The position numbers were made by a program, and so were the translations under genes. Positions 8,221 to 20,383 of a DNA stretch of 64,000 nt are shown here, one piece after another. The stretch's first letter is position 1. Each line of letters starts with the position of its first letter. Below the pieces are notes generated by a model. That model had not been told where the DNA came from and did not search any database. It saw only the letters and a list, made by a program, of their open reading frames with translations. Origin of the DNA: Leifsonia tongyongensis (GTDB taxonomy: Bacteria > Actinomycetota > Actinomycetes > Actinomycetales > Microbacteriaceae); the NCBI RefSeq assembly GCF_010686705.1, contig NZ_JAAGWY010000003.1, forward strand, positions 186,001-250,000, given 5' to 3'.

Positions 8221-9437
8221 GGTTCCATTCTTCCGGTCGGACGGTCGTTTGCGGGATTGACGGCGTTCAGCGTGGCCGATTCGAGCCGGGCGAGCCGGTC
8301 GGACAGTGAGACGAGCTGGGCGTCGGTGCGCGGCTGCGCATCGACGAGGAGGTCGCGCACGACGCTGCGATCGGTGCCGGTGAGCGCGGCGACCGTGTCG
8401 CAGACCTCCCACACGGAGGCCGTCGAGGGCAGGCCCACGGCCGCCCCCAGACGCCCGATCGTGCCGATGCGAATGCTGTCGAGGGCCCGGAGTCGCGCGG
8501 ATGACCGCTGGTAGAGGCGCGCCCGCCCTTCCATCGTCTCGCCGCTGCGCACCACGACCGGGAGGTTCTCGACGACGAGCGGACCGAACCGGCGCCCCCG
8601 CCAGACCGCAGCGGCGATGACGACCACGACGAGGAGGAGGACGAGGGGGGTGACCCAGCCGGGTGTGAGGGCATTGAGGTCGGGCGGCCCGTTCGCCGCG
8701 ACATCCCGCAGTGTCGGCAGGTACCAGACGAGCGAAGGGTGCTCGCCCAGGAGGTTGAGCGCGAGCGCGGCGTTGCCTGCCCGCACGACTCCCTCGTTGT
8801 CGAGGAGGCTCGGCGACCCGACCAGGTGGAGGGTCGTTCCGTTCGCGGTGCTGCTGACGAATGCGAAACCACCGTTCCCGGTAGAGAAGCATCCCGTAGC
8901 CGGTGCGGCGCCGGAGGTCACGCGCAGCGTCGGCGATTTCACGGTCGGCTCGATCGTCTGCGCACGGTTCGCCGCTGCCACCGGACAATCGGCGGTCAGG
9001 ATGCCGTTGCCGGCGGCCGCTCCCGCGTTGTGGACGTCGGGTGCGAGCGCATGGAGGGCCGCGAATCCCGGATCGACGACGACCAGGGTGGCTGCGTGCG
9101 TCTGGAGTTCGGTGAAACGGCCCTCGTCGAGGTAGCCCTGCGGGTCGTAGACGAGGATCGTCCCGTCGCCGGGCGCCAGGTCACGCACCTGCGCGAGGGA
9201 GGATGCGGACGTCACGTCGACGCCCTGCTGCCGAAGGACCTCGGCGAGCGCTTTGGCTCCTGCGGGGGCGGCGTTCGAGGCGTCGAGCGCGACCCCGGGG
9301 CCATGGCCGCCGGTGGTCAGGAAGCCGATCGCGGCGACCAGGATCGCGATGGCGCCGACCACGATCCACCCGACGCTCCGTCGGGCGACCTGTCTGGGCG
9401 ACGAGGAGATCGCCGGCGCGGGACCGGTGATCGTCAT
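8217..9437 (-). CDS. DUF4350 domain-containing membrane protein
   Basis: A 406-residue protein. A membrane helix at about residues 20-42 is followed by a large extracytoplasmic domain with the DUF4350 pattern: NAAPAGAKALAEVLRQQGVD, GDGTILVYDPQGYL and TLVVVDPGFAALHAL. A second helix lies near residue 275-292 (WVTPLVLLLVVVVIAAAVW), followed by a cytosolic tail with GPLVVENLPVVVRSGETMEG. The family is related to gliding-motility GldG-like domains. ATGA overlaps exist at both ends (with DUF4129 at 9437-9434 and with moxR). It is probably the envelope-side component of the MoxR complex. Confidence 0.9.
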   Translation of the reverse strand: MTITGPAPAISSSPRQVARRSVGWIVVGAIAILVAAIGFLTTGGHGPGVALDASNAAPAGAKALAEVLRQQGVDVTSASSLAQVRDLAPGDGTILVYDPQGYLDEGRFTELQTHAATLVVVDPGFAALHALAPDVHNAGAAAGNGILTADCPVAAANRAQTIEPTVKSPTLRVTSGAAPATGCFSTGNGGFAFVSSTANGTTLHLVGSPSLLDNEGVVRAGNAALALNLLGEHPSLVWYLPTLRDVAANGPPDLNALTPGWVTPLVLLLVVVVIAAAVWRGRRFGPLVVENLPVVVRSGETMEGRARLYQRSSARLRALDSIRIGTIGRLGAAVGLPSTASVWEVCDTVAALTGTDRSVVRDLLVDAQPRTDAQLVSLSDRLARLESATLNAVNPANDRPTGRMEP

Positions 9438-10117
9438 CGTACCGTCACCTGGTCTACCGGCTGGGCAAATGCCGCAGGACGAGCGGACTGGAGTGCCGCA
9501 TCCAATGCGACGAATTCGTCGTACTGCTCGGGCGAGGCGGCGCGTCCGAGGTAGCGCACGCCGTCGAAGGTGCGCGCTGCGGCCCCGAGTCGCGCGCCTT
9601 CCGCGGGCACCGCGATCGACGCTCGGGCGGCGAAATCGTTCGCGGTCGTCCCCGGCATGAGCAGCACGATCGTGCGTTCGTCGAGCGACTGGGCGATCGC
9701 GCGGAACCGTTCCTCCACCGCGAGCGTCCAGTCACCGGTCTTCGCCGCCCGCTCCGCCGACCGCCGGAGCGTCGCGGCATCCCTCGTGTCGTCCGCGCCG
9801 AACAGGGCGTCGACCCGTGCGCGGCTCCGGCGGTTGAGACGCGGAAGACCGAAGACGACGAACGCGACGGTGAGCAGCCCCACAGCCAGCACGACGACCA
9901 CGATCAGGAGGATGCCGCTGAAGCTGCCGCTCCCCGCCGAGAACAGGGAAGCGAGCCAGTCCTGGACGGCCTTGGAGGCGAGGTCGAACCAGGTGGGCTT
10001 CGCCGCCTGGTATTCGGGTCTCGCAAGCTCGCGCACGAGCCAGTCGTGCGCCTCCGGGGCGTCGGGATCGACCGGGATGGACGCCGACAGGCGTGCCGGG
10101 ACCGTCAGGGCGGTCAT
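9434..10117 (-). CDS. DUF4129 domain-containing membrane protein
   Basis: A 227-residue protein with one membrane helix at about residues 65-88 (ILLIVVVVLAVGLLTVAFVV). The C-terminal cytosolic domain has the DUF4129 arrangement, with helices around AAKTGDWTLAVEERFRAIAQ, TANDFAARA, and FDGVRYLGRAASPEQYDEFV. DUF4129 is often fused to or found beside transglutaminase-like and MoxR genes. The ATG at 10117 overlaps the stop of the upstream membrane-protein gene (ATGA), and its own stop overlaps the DUF4350 start. The upstream ATG-like codons in the same frame lie inside the preceding gene and are not used. Confidence 0.88.
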   Translation of the reverse strand: MTALTVPARLSASIPVDPDAPEAHDWLVRELARPEYQAAKPTWFDLASKAVQDWLASLFSAGSGSFSGILLIVVVVLAVGLLTVAFVVFGLPRLNRRSRARVDALFGADDTRDAATLRRSAERAAKTGDWTLAVEERFRAIAQSLDERTIVLLMPGTTANDFAARASIAVPAEGARLGAAARTFDGVRYLGRAASPEQYDEFVALDAALQSARPAAFAQPVDQVTVR

Positions 10118-11364
10118 CTGCCGGGATACGCGGTGGCTCCAGCCGGATGCTCGGCCGGCTGATACGGATCGGGCAACCCGGTGGCGCCCGCCTGACGCGC
10201 TTCGACGAACCGGATGAGCTGCAGGTCGAGCCCCTCTTTGCGCATCCGCAGGTCGACGTAGATCAGGGCGACGGCCGAGGACTGGACGACGGCGAGGACG
10301 GCCCCGATCACGGCGGTCACAACCGTCGAGACGACGTTGATTCCGAGCTGTGAGAGGAAGACCTGCCCGACGGACGGGTCCGATGCGCTCGCCCCCAGAC
10401 CGGTCGGGTTGACGAGCAGGGTGACGAAGCTGCCGATGAGCGCGATCGGGAAGGTGATGATCTGCGTGACGGCGTACACGATCAGGCCGATCAGCACGAT
10501 GACGCCGAGGGTCCTCCAGAAGAAGCCGGCGGTGAGGCGCCACGAACGCTTCATCGCATCCCTGATCCGCAGGCGCTCGAGGACGATCGCGCTCGGGACG
10601 AGGGCGAGCTTCGTCGACAGCCAGACCGCGATGACGACCGCCCCGAGGCCCGCGAGTACCGAATACGCGACGCCCACCCCGATCATGGCGCCGCCACCGG
10701 CGAAGAGGAGCACGGCGATGATCGCGAGCACGAACACGCCGGCTCCCAGCGCGACGGACAGCAGCAGCGTCCAGCCGATGAGCGCGCCGACGCGCGACCG
10801 GGTGAGGCGCCACAGGGATCCGAGCGTGAGCTTCTCACCCAGGGTCTCCCGTGCCACCTCGTTGACGACGATTCCCTGCAGGAGTGACGTGGAGACGGCG
10901 GAGACCACGAGCGAGACGATGCCGAGCACGATCGCCCAGCCCACCGCTCCGGCCTGGAGGGCTCCCTGGTCGGCGGCCGACGCATTGTCGGCCCGGCTGA
11001 ACAGGATGGTCACGCCACCGATGATGAGAAGGGAGACGATCGCCTGCGGCACGCCCTGGATGAGGAGGGCCGCGCCCACGGTGACCTTCGGGTTGCGACG
11101 GAGCACCTGGAACGGCGCTCCGATGAGTGTTCCGAAGCTGAGAGGACGAAGGGGCACCAGCCCGGGCTTCGGTGGGGGAGTCCAGCCGGGCTGCTGGCCG
11201 AACCCGTAACCGGGCTGGACGTAGGCGGGCTGGCCGTATGGCGGCGGGGGCGGCGGAGGCGGCACGCTGCCCGGCGCGTACTCGCCGTAGCGGGGCTGCG
11301 GCGCGGGCGCACCACTGGGTGCCTGCCAGTGCTCCTCGGCGGGCCCTGGTTGCTCTCCACTCAC
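10114..11364 (-). CDS. Polytopic membrane protein with proline-rich N-terminus (GDPD membrane-domain-like)
   Basis: A 416-residue protein. The first ~75 residues are Pro/Gly/Tyr-rich with a run of eight prolines (near residue 35), as in cytosolic tails of many actinobacterial envelope proteins. The rest has six or more membrane helices and the family-typical LSFGTLIGAPFQVLRRNPKV and a later RDAMKRSWRLTAGFFWRTLG. It resembles the membrane domain found in some glycerophosphodiester phosphodiesterases, but no catalytic domain is present. It is the first gene of the DUF4129-DUF4350-MoxR-DUF58 operon and diverges from mtrA across 175 bp, where the promoters of both should lie. The function is unknown. 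Confidence 0.85.
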   Translation of the reverse strand: MSGEQPGPAEEHWQAPSGAPAPQPRYGEYAPGSVPPPPPPPPYGQPAYVQPGYGFGQQPGWTPPPKPGLVPLRPLSFGTLIGAPFQVLRRNPKVTVGAALLIQGVPQAIVSLLIIGGVTILFSRADNASAADQGALQAGAVGWAIVLGIVSLVVSAVSTSLLQGIVVNEVARETLGEKLTLGSLWRLTRSRVGALIGWTLLLSVALGAGVFVLAIIAVLLFAGGGAMIGVGVAYSVLAGLGAVVIAVWLSTKLALVPSAIVLERLRIRDAMKRSWRLTAGFFWRTLGVIVLIGLIVYAVTQIITFPIALIGSFVTLLVNPTGLGASASDPSVGQVFLSQLGINVVSTVVTAVIGAVLAVVQSSAVALIYVDLRMRKEGLDLQLIRFVEARQAGATGLPDPYQPAEHPAGATAYPGR

Positions 11365-11539
11365 GTGATCGCTCCTTCTACCCCGGTTCCGGTGCGGATT
11401 CCGCTACCCATGCTGGCACATCCCTGCGCATCCGCTCGTCAGGCGTTCACGATCCGTGCAGGTGTCTCGACTACTCTTGTGCAAGAAGTTCTATGGCTTG
11501 CCGCGCACATTATGCGGCGCCCCAGTGGGAAACGGGTAT

Positions 11540-12223
11540 ATGAACGGTCGCATCCTGGTTGTCGACGACGACACCGCCCTGGCCGAGATGATCGGCATCG
11601 TGCTGCGCACAGAGGGTTTCGATCCACAGTTCTGCGAGGACGGCGCGCTCGCCCTCGATGTGTTCCGCACGTCCAAGCCCGATCTCGTGCTGCTCGACCT
11701 GATGCTTCCCGGTGTCGACGGCATCGAGGTGTGCGGGCGCATCCGTGCCGAATCGGGGACGCCGATCATCATGCTCACGGCGAAGTCCGACACGGCGGAT
11801 GTGGTCAAGGGGCTCGAATCCGGCGCCGACGACTACATGGTCAAACCCTTCAATCCCAAGGAGCTCGTGGCGCGCATCCGGACCCGGCTCCGCCCGGCCG
11901 CGCCGGCCCCCGCGGTCGACACGCTCCGGATCGGCGACCTGGTGCTCGACGTGGCAGGCCACGAGGTCAGGCGCGGAGAGACACGCATCAACCTCACACC
12001 GCTCGAGTTCGACCTCCTGCTCGCGCTGGCATCCAAGCCGCAGCAGGTCTTCACCAGGGAGATGCTGCTCGAACAGGTCTGGGGCTACCACTACAAGGCG
12101 GACACCCGGCTGGTGAACGTCCATGTGCAGCGCCTTCGGGCCAAGGTCGAGGACGACCCGGACAACCCGAGGATCGTCATGACCGTGCGCGGGGTCGGAT
12201 ACCGCGCAGGCGCAGTCACGTAG
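11540..12223 (+). CDS. mtrA: Response regulator MtrA
   Basis: A 227-residue OmpR/PhoB-type regulator. The receiver domain has the acidic pocket VVDDD at residues 7-11, the phospho-acceptor Asp53 in LVLLDLMLPGVDG, and the conserved Lys in YMVKPFNPKELVARI. The winged-helix DNA-binding domain has EVRRGETRINLTPLEFDLL and VRGVGYRAG. MtrA controls cell-wall hydrolases, division and dnaA in actinobacteria. The order mtrA-mtrB-lpqB is conserved across the phylum. I chose the ATG at 11540 because it gives the family length; in-frame codons upstream (from 11456) add an unrelated 28 residues. The kinase gene follows after 8 bp. Confidence 0.97.
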   Translation: MNGRILVVDDDTALAEMIGIVLRTEGFDPQFCEDGALALDVFRTSKPDLVLLDLMLPGVDGIEVCGRIRAESGTPIIMLTAKSDTADVVKGLESGADDYMVKPFNPKELVARIRTRLRPAAPAPAVDTLRIGDLVLDVAGHEVRRGETRINLTPLEFDLLLALASKPQQVFTREMLLEQVWGYHYKADTRLVNVHVQRLRAKVEDDPDNPRIVMTVRGVGYRAGAVT

Positions 12224-12231
12224 GAGTGGTG

Positions 12232-14010
12232 GTGGCTGAGGATTCCCGTACCCAGACGAGGGGTGGGCCCCGCGGGCTGGGCTGGCGGCAGTGGTGGACG
12301 GCTGCCGGGTCGCGCCTGGCGCACCTGTGGCGTACCTCCCTCCAGGTGCGCACGGTGACCATCACGCTCGCGCTCACGGGCATCGCCATCCTCGTCACCG
12401 GCATCTACATGTCGCTCAGCATCGCGAACGACCTGTACCAGTCGCGACTCGATCAGGCGCTCCGTGATTCGAGCAGGGCGACGACAGCGGCGCAGACTAC
12501 TCTGAATGCCTCGGACATCACGGGCGGGGACTCGGTCAGGAACCTGCTCGATTCGGCACTGCGGACGGCGTCGACGTCGTCGTCCAGCCGGCTGATCGCC
12601 GCGTTCCGCGTGCCCGGACAGGAACCGACTTTCCTCGCTCCGGCCGATCGCCTGAGTCCCGGACTCTCCGGCGACGTCATCTCCAAGGAGCTCCGCACGG
12701 CCGTTCAGCACGGTGGCACGAAGCAGTTCTACCAGTCGGTGAAGCTCGTCTCGGCCAGCGGTTCGTCCGACCCCGGGATCGTCGTCGGATCGCAGCTGAC
12801 CCTCCCCGTCGTCGGGCATTACGAGCTGTACATCGGCTACGACCTCAGCGACGCCGAGAGCACCCTGGTCTTCGTGCAGAACACGCTGCTGCTCGCCGGT
12901 CTGGCACTGATCCTGCTGATCGGCGCCGTGACGTGGGTGATCGTGCGGTTCGTGGTGCGCCCGATCCGGGTGGCGGCGCAGACGAGCGAGCGGCTCGCCG
13001 CAGGCGACCTCGCGGTCCGGATGCCCGAGAAGGGCGAAGACGTCTTCACCTCGCTCGCCCGGTCGTTCAACGGGATGGCCGACAGCCTCCAGAGCCAGAT
13101 CAACCAGCTCGCCACCCTGTCGCAGCTGCAGCAGCGGTTCGTCTCCGACGTGTCGCACGAACTCAGGACCCCGCTCACGACCATCCGCCTCGCCGGCGAC
13201 GTCATCTACGACCAGCGCGAGAGCTTCCCGCCTGCGACCGAGCGCACGGCGGAACTGCTGCACACCCAGATCGAGCGATTCGACCTGCTGCTCTCCGACC
13301 TCCTCGAGATCAGCCGCTACGACGCAGGATCGGTGGTGCTCGACCCCGAGCCCACCAACCTCGTGCGTCTCGCGGAAGATGCGATCGACGGCATGCACAC
13401 CCTCGCCGAGCAGAACGGGAGCGAGCTGCGGCTCGAGGCGCCCGGCGGCTACTTCGAAGTCGGGATGGATCCGCGCCGCATCCGCCGCATCGTGCGGAAC
13501 CTCCTCGGAAACGCGATCGAGCACGGCGAAGGCAAACCGGTCGTGGTGATGGTCGACAGCAACGAGAGCGCGGTCGCCCTCTCGGTGCGCGACTACGGGC
13601 TGGGGATGAACCAGCAGGAGGTCAACCACGTGTTCGACCGGTTCTGGCGCGCCGACCCGTCGCGTAAGCGGACCATCGGCGGGACAGGACTCGGGCTCGC
13701 GATCTCACTCGAAGACGCCACACTGCACTCGGGCTGGTTGCAGGTCTGGTCGGCGCCCGGGGCGGGCTCCTGCTTCCGGTTGACCCTGCCCCGCGTGCCA
13801 GGGCGGGGGATAGCGTCGTCACCGCTTCCGCTACCGCCGGAGGATGCCGCGACGGCGGGAGACGCGGGGGATCGCAGCGGACGGAGCGCGTCCCCGGGCG
13901 ACACGACGGCGGGCGGCACGGCTGCGGGCGGGGCGCGCGCATCCGGAGACCGAGGCAGGCCGACCGACAGCGAGGCCGTGGAGAAGGCGGAAGCGGAGGT
14001 GCACCCGTGA
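12232..14010 (+). CDS. mtrB: Sensor histidine kinase MtrB
   Basis: A 592-residue membrane kinase. It has a membrane helix near residues 42-65, an extracytoplasmic sensor of about 165 residues, a second helix ([20 protein letters not shown]), a HAMP domain ([20 protein letters not shown]), the H-box [21 protein letters not shown]-box [13 protein letters not shown] and G-boxes DYGLGM and [10 protein letters not shown]. It phosphorylates MtrA. The C-terminal ~75 residues are a low-complexity Gly/Ala/Ser/Thr tail. Three consecutive GTG codons (12226, 12229, 12232) could start it; AGGAG at 12222-12226 favours 12232. The stop overlaps the lpqB GTG start (GTGA). Confidence 0.96.
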   Translation: MAEDSRTQTRGGPRGLGWRQWWTAAGSRLAHLWRTSLQVRTVTITLALTGIAILVTGIYMSLSIANDLYQSRLDQALRDSSRATTAAQTTLNASDITGGDSVRNLLDSALRTASTSSSSRLIAAFRVPGQEPTFLAPADRLSPGLSGDVISKELRTAVQHGGTKQFYQSVKLVSASGSSDPGIVVGSQLTLPVVGHYELYIGYDLSDAESTLVFVQNTLLLAGLALILLIGAVTWVIVRFVVRPIRVAAQTSERLAAGDLAVRMPEKGEDVFTSLARSFNGMADSLQSQINQLATLSQLQQRFVSDVSHELRTPLTTIRLAGDVIYDQRESFPPATERTAELLHTQIERFDLLLSDLLEISRYDAGSVVLDPEPTNLVRLAEDAIDGMHTLAEQNGSELRLEAPGGYFEVGMDPRRIRRIVRNLLGNAIEHGEGKPVVVMVDSNESAVALSVRDYGLGMNQQEVNHVFDRFWRADPSRKRTIGGTGLGLAISLEDATLHSGWLQVWSAPGAGSCFRLTLPRVPGRGIASSPLPLPPEDAATAGDAGDRSGRSASPGDTTAGGTAAGGARASGDRGRPTDSEAVEKAEAEVHP

Positions 14011-15725
14011 GGTCTCGCTTCGCCGCACGCCTTCGCGTCGTTGCCCTGCTGACGGCGTTCGCCGCAGCGCTCGCCGGCTGTGCGAGCATCCCCGACTCGG
14101 GCCCTGTTCGCCAGGGTGCGCCGATCGCGCAGCGCAACGACACCCTCGACCTCGACTTCAACCCGTCGCCGCCCGCGAAAGGCGCCACGCAGGACCAGAT
14201 CGTCCACGGATTCATCGACGCGGCATCGAGCCCGAAGAACGACTTCAACGTAGCGCGGCAGTACCTGACCGCCGCGATGTCCTCATCGTGGAACCCGAAC
14301 GAGTCCGTGACCGTCGACCAGGGGACCGGCCGCCTCTACAACCAGCTCTCCAACGGACCGGCGGCCGCACGCTGGCAGGTCGACGTGACCCCTGTCGCGA
14401 ACGTGGACTCGGTCGGCGCCTACCACGGGGTCTCGTCGACCGCACCGGTCTCGCTCCGCTACGACCTGGTCAAGGTCGACGGGGAGTGGCGCATCTCCGT
14501 CGCGCCGAACGGCGTCGTCATCGACGACCCCACGTTCCGTGCGGTGTATGCGCCGCAGACGCTGTACTTCTACAACGCGTCGTTCACCTACCTGGTGCCG
14601 GACCTGCGCTGGTTCCCGTCGCGCGTCGGCAATGCGGCGACGCGGGTCACCAATGCGGTGCTGGCCGGTCCGGCCAAGTGGCTGGTGGGCGCGGTCGCGT
14701 CGGCCTTCCCGCCCGGCACCCAGCTCGCGCTGCCGTCCGTCACGATCTCGAACGGCAGGGCGGACGTCGATCTCAGTTCGCAGGCCGGCCAGGCGGACGC
14801 GCTCACTCTGCAGCGGATGAAGTTCCAGCTCCAGCAGAGCCTCGGTTCCATCGTGCAGTCCGTCCAGTTGTCGATCGAGGGCACGACGCAGTCGGTGGAA
14901 GATCTCTCGGCCGCCAACACGCCCATCCAGGATCCGCAGGTCGACAACCACGCGCTCGTGTACCGCGGAGGGCAGTTCGGCCTGCTCACCGCCACAGGGG
15001 TCGAGGACATCCCCGGTATCTCCCCGAAGGTGGCCGCGCTGCATCCGACCTCCGTGTCGCTGACGGCCGGACATGACAGCGCCGTGGCGCTCGCACAGGG
15101 CCACGTCTACCTCGTCCGCAAGGCGGACGCGGCCGCGAAGCGGGTGGATGCGCGCCCAGGGCTCATCGCACCGGCACTCGACAACTACGGCTATGCGTGG
15201 TCCGTGCCGGCCGACCGGCCGGGGGCTCTCGTCGCGATAGGAGCGGACGGGGTCCAGAAGGCGATCAAGACGAACTGGCCGAACGCGACGCAGATCGTTT
15301 CGCTCGAGGTCTCCCGTGACGGAACCCGGGTCATCGCCGTGCTCCAGTCCGGGGCGTCCTACTCCCTTGTCGCCTCCGGCATCGTGCGCGCCCAGGGCAA
15401 CCTGCCGGCCTCGCTCACCGAGCCGATCGAACTCGGACTGGGCACAGGGCGCCCGCTCGCGGCGACCTGGATCAGCCAGCTGAACGTGGCCGTGCTGAGC
15501 AACACCGGCGAGGACAACACCGCCATCGCACTCCAGCAGATCGGCGGCACGCTGAACTCGACGGGCGGCCCGGCGAACGGATCCACGATCGTCGGCGCCT
15601 CTGGGCTGTCGTCGTACCTGGTGCTGACGGCCGACGGATCGCTCCAGGCGCCGACGGGCACGGGCTGGCAGGCGCAGACCGACAAGCTCGGAGCTCTGGG
15701 GACGCAGCTGGGGCAGCCACAGTAG
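14007..15725 (+). CDS. lpqB: Lipoprotein LpqB
   Basis: A 572-residue secreted lipoprotein. The N-terminal signal [15 protein letters not shown] ends in a lipobox with the acylated Cys near residue 25. A GerMN-type domain follows ([15 protein letters not shown] to about residue 290, including [20 protein letters not shown]), then a C-terminal beta-propeller-like region. In mycobacteria LpqB binds the MtrB sensor domain and tunes MtrA activity. The GTG start at 14007 overlaps the mtrB stop, so the three genes form one translationally coupled operon. Localisation is the outer face of the membrane. Confidence 0.95.
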   Translation: MRSRFAARLRVVALLTAFAAALAGCASIPDSGPVRQGAPIAQRNDTLDLDFNPSPPAKGATQDQIVHGFIDAASSPKNDFNVARQYLTAAMSSSWNPNESVTVDQGTGRLYNQLSNGPAAARWQVDVTPVANVDSVGAYHGVSSTAPVSLRYDLVKVDGEWRISVAPNGVVIDDPTFRAVYAPQTLYFYNASFTYLVPDLRWFPSRVGNAATRVTNAVLAGPAKWLVGAVASAFPPGTQLALPSVTISNGRADVDLSSQAGQADALTLQRMKFQLQQSLGSIVQSVQLSIEGTTQSVEDLSAANTPIQDPQVDNHALVYRGGQFGLLTATGVEDIPGISPKVAALHPTSVSLTAGHDSAVALAQGHVYLVRKADAAAKRVDARPGLIAPALDNYGYAWSVPADRPGALVAIGADGVQKAIKTNWPNATQIVSLEVSRDGTRVIAVLQSGASYSLVASGIVRAQGNLPASLTEPIELGLGTGRPLAATWISQLNVAVLSNTGEDNTAIALQQIGGTLNSTGGPANGSTIVGASGLSSYLVLTADGSLQAPTGTGWQAQTDKLGALGTQLGQPQ

Positions 15726-15831
15726 CGACACAGCTCCACAGCACGCCCTCCACAGTGAGGCGGAGCGCTCGGCTGTCCACAGATCCTCCGGCGCGGCCCC
15801 GGGATGCGTTGCGGGGCAGGAAGATCGGGGA

Positions 15832-16572
15832 ATGCCATCCCTGCCGCCGTTCGTGCGCGAAGCCGTGCTCGACGCTCTCGCCGTGCTGGCGCCGACCGAG
15901 TGCAGCGGATGCGGTGAGCCCGACCGCGCGCTCTGCGCCTCCTGCCGGGAGGCCCTCGAGCCCGTCCCTGCGCTCGTCGAGCTTCCGGAGTTCCGCGTCT
16001 GGGCCGCCCTCGACTACGCGTCCGCGCCGAGGGCGGTGCTCCTCGCCTTCAAGGACGGTGGTCGAACGGATGCCGCCCGTGCGCTCGGTGCAGCGCTGCG
16101 AGCGTCGGTCGTCGCCGCGCTGCACGACGCCGCCCTGCACGACGCCGCGCCGCGCGACGCCGCGCCGCGCGATGGGCCGGGTGGCGTCCACATCGCAACC
16201 GTTCCCTCATCGCGGGAGGCGTTCCGGCGCCGCGGCTACCGCCCGGTCGAACTCCTCCTGGCCCGGGCCGGCCTGCGAAGCGAACGGGTGCTGCGGCCCG
16301 TCAGGCCGACGGCGGACCAGGCCTCGCTCGGCGTCGCGCAGCGAGCTCTCAATCGGGCCGGGTCGCTGCGCGCAGTGCCGCGTGCGGCGGGCCGCAGCTA
16401 CCTGCTCGTCGACGACATCCTGACCACTGGATCGACCCTCCGGGAGGCGGCCAGGGCGCTCCGGGCGGCCGGCGCCCGCGTCGTCGGCGGTGCCGTCGTA
16501 GCCCGAACGGAGCGCCGCGATGGGCTGAACGGATGGGATGGCGATACAGGTAGATTCACGGGTGACTTATGA
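15832..16572 (+). CDS. comF: ComF-family phosphoribosyltransferase-like protein
   Basis: A 246-residue protein. It has an N-terminal zinc-ribbon CSGCGEPDRALCASC (about residues 24-38) and a C-terminal PRTase fold with the PRPP loop LLVDDILTTGSTL near residue 194. ComF supports natural transformation in other bacteria; in actinobacteria its role is undefined. The linker holds four 5-residue units (AALHD, AALHD, AAPRD, AAPRD; about residues 95-114) from a 15-bp DNA repeat. Synteny lpqB-comF-hpf-secA is conserved in actinobacteria. AGGAAG about 8 nt before the ATG serves as ribosome-binding site. The stop overlaps the -35 region of the hpf promoter. Confidence 0.9.
   Translation: MPSLPPFVREAVLDALAVLAPTECSGCGEPDRALCASCREALEPVPALVELPEFRVWAALDYASAPRAVLLAFKDGGRTDAARALGAALRASVVAALHDAALHDAAPRDAAPRDGPGGVHIATVPSSREAFRRRGYRPVELLLARAGLRSERVLRPVRPTADQASLGVAQRALNRAGSLRAVPRAAGRSYLLVDDILTTGSTLREAARALRAAGARVVGGAVVARTERRDGLNGWDGDTGRFTGDL
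16114..16173 (+). repeat. Four in-frame 15-bp tandem units inside comF
   Basis: Four units of 15 bp run back to back: two encode AALHD and two encode AAPRD. The two types differ mainly at the LH/PR codons. The repeat keeps the reading frame and sits in the linker between the zinc ribbon and the PRTase domain, so length changes should be tolerated. Confidence 0.85.
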
Positions 16573-16590
16573 ACGGGTCGGCACTACGGT
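16562..16590 (+). promoter_or_regulatory. Candidate hpf promoter
   Basis: GTGACT (16562-16567) and TACGGT (16585-16590) are separated by 17 bp and resemble -35/-10 boxes. Transcription would start about 16597, giving a leader of about 64 nt with GGGAGG before the hpf ATG. The -35 overlaps the end of comF. Confidence 0.45.
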
Positions 16591-16660
16591 AGGGGAAAAG
16601 GCGTGGATGACTCGCCCTTCGTGATCCGGGCGGTGTGACACGCCGGTCAGGGAGGCCCTC

Positions 16661-17362
16661 ATGGAAATCAACATCGTCGGACGCAACCTCGGCATCACTG
16701 ATCGATTCCGTGAATACGCGACGGAGAAGGCCGCCAAGGTCACTCACCTCGCGGAGCGCGCGATCACTTTCGAGATCAAAGTGAGCCGCCACAACGAGAA
16801 GCTCGGCAGCCAGAACGGCGATGACCGCGTCGAGCTCACGTTGGTAGGGCCGGGGGCCGTGGTGCGCGCCGAAGCGACGGGCACCGACAAGTACGCTGCG
16901 TTCGACGTTGCCATCGCCCGACTCCTCGAACGTGTGAGACGCGCGAAGGACAGGCGCAAGGTGCATCGCGGACAGCATCGCCCGACATCCCTCCGCGAAG
17001 CGAGCACCGGCGGGTTCAGCGTCGTCGACATCACTCCGGCGCCCGTGGCGGTGCTCGACCAGGTACGTACGGGGTCGGTGCCGGTCGTCGCGGATGAACC
17101 GAAGGCGAGTGAGGAGTCCGACGACTACTGCCCGGTGGTCATCCGCAAGAAGGTGTTCGCCTCCGTACCGATGACCGTCGACGACGCTCTCTACTACATG
17201 GAGCTCGTCGGGCATGACTTCTATCTCTTCATCGACCAGGAGACGACCAGGCCGAGCGTCGTCTACCGCCGCAAAGGCTGGGACTACGGTGTGATTTCGC
17301 TCGACGAAGACGCCGACGAACTGCAGGAGGTCGCGACAGCGAGCCGCAAGCTCAGCCACTGA
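16661..17362 (+). CDS. hpf: Ribosome hibernation promoting factor, long form
   Basis: A 233-residue long-type HPF. The N-terminal S30AE domain (MEINIVGRNLGITDRFREYA to about residue 105) binds the 30S decoding region. The C-terminal domain (DDYCPVVIRKKVF, then MTVDDALYYMELVGHDFYLF and the final SVVYRRKGWDYGVISL) dimerises two ribosomes into 100S particles. It stabilises ribosomes during starvation or stationary phase. GGGAGG lies 6 nt before the ATG. The gene precedes secA as in mycobacteria and is separated from it by a strong hairpin, so secA probably has its own promoter. Confidence 0.96.
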   Translation: MEINIVGRNLGITDRFREYATEKAAKVTHLAERAITFEIKVSRHNEKLGSQNGDDRVELTLVGPGAVVRAEATGTDKYAAFDVAIARLLERVRRAKDRRKVHRGQHRPTSLREASTGGFSVVDITPAPVAVLDQVRTGSVPVVADEPKASEESDDYCPVVIRKKVFASVPMTVDDALYYMELVGHDFYLFIDQETTRPSVVYRRKGWDYGVISLDEDADELQEVATASRKLSH

Positions 17363-17373
17363 GAACCTGAACG

Positions 17374-17407
17374 TGTTCGGGGGCTGAGCAGGCTCAGCCC
17401 CCGAACA
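17374..17407 (+). terminator. Strong hairpin terminator between hpf and secA
   Basis: A perfect 16-bp stem (left arm TGTTCGGGGGCTGAGC, right arm its exact complement) has a 2-nt apparent loop, giving about 4 nt after fraying. It starts 12 bp after the hpf stop. There is no U-tract, as is common in high-GC actinobacteria. Confidence 0.8.
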
Positions 17408-17415
17408 AGTAGCAT

Positions 17416-17424
17416 TGCTATAGT
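17416..17424 (+). promoter_or_regulatory. Extended -10 promoter for secA
   Basis: TGCTATAGT is an extended -10 (TGn + TATAGT at 17419-17424) just after the terminator. No good -35 is visible. Transcription would begin near 17431, leaving a leader of about 80 nt. The same TGCTAT element occurs before the tRNA gene at 56921. Confidence 0.6.
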
Positions 17425-17509
17425 TGCCGGCTGCGGTCGGTTAGTACGCGTGCGTCCGGCCGGACGACAGGCGCATGACGCGCCCAGACATACAAAGTGG
17501 AGTGCATCA

Positions 17510-20317
<2,808 letters not shown>

Positions 20318-20340
20318 GCCGGCCAGGCGTCACGAACGCC

Positions 20341-20369
20341 GACGCCGGGGAGCTGACCTCCCCGGCGTC
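20341..20369. terminator. Bidirectional hairpin between secA and the Rv3235-like gene
   Basis: A perfect 12-bp stem (GACGCCGGGGAG with its complement) has a 5-nt loop. It lies between two convergent stops (20317 and 20384), so it can terminate transcripts from both sides. Confidence 0.8.
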
Positions 20370-20383
20370 CGTCCTCGGTGCGG

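Noticed and set aside
15726-15831. TCCACAG cluster as a replication origin
   Set aside because: Only three short boxes are seen and no AT-rich unwinding region or dnaA/dnaN genes are nearby; kept only as a low-interest finding.
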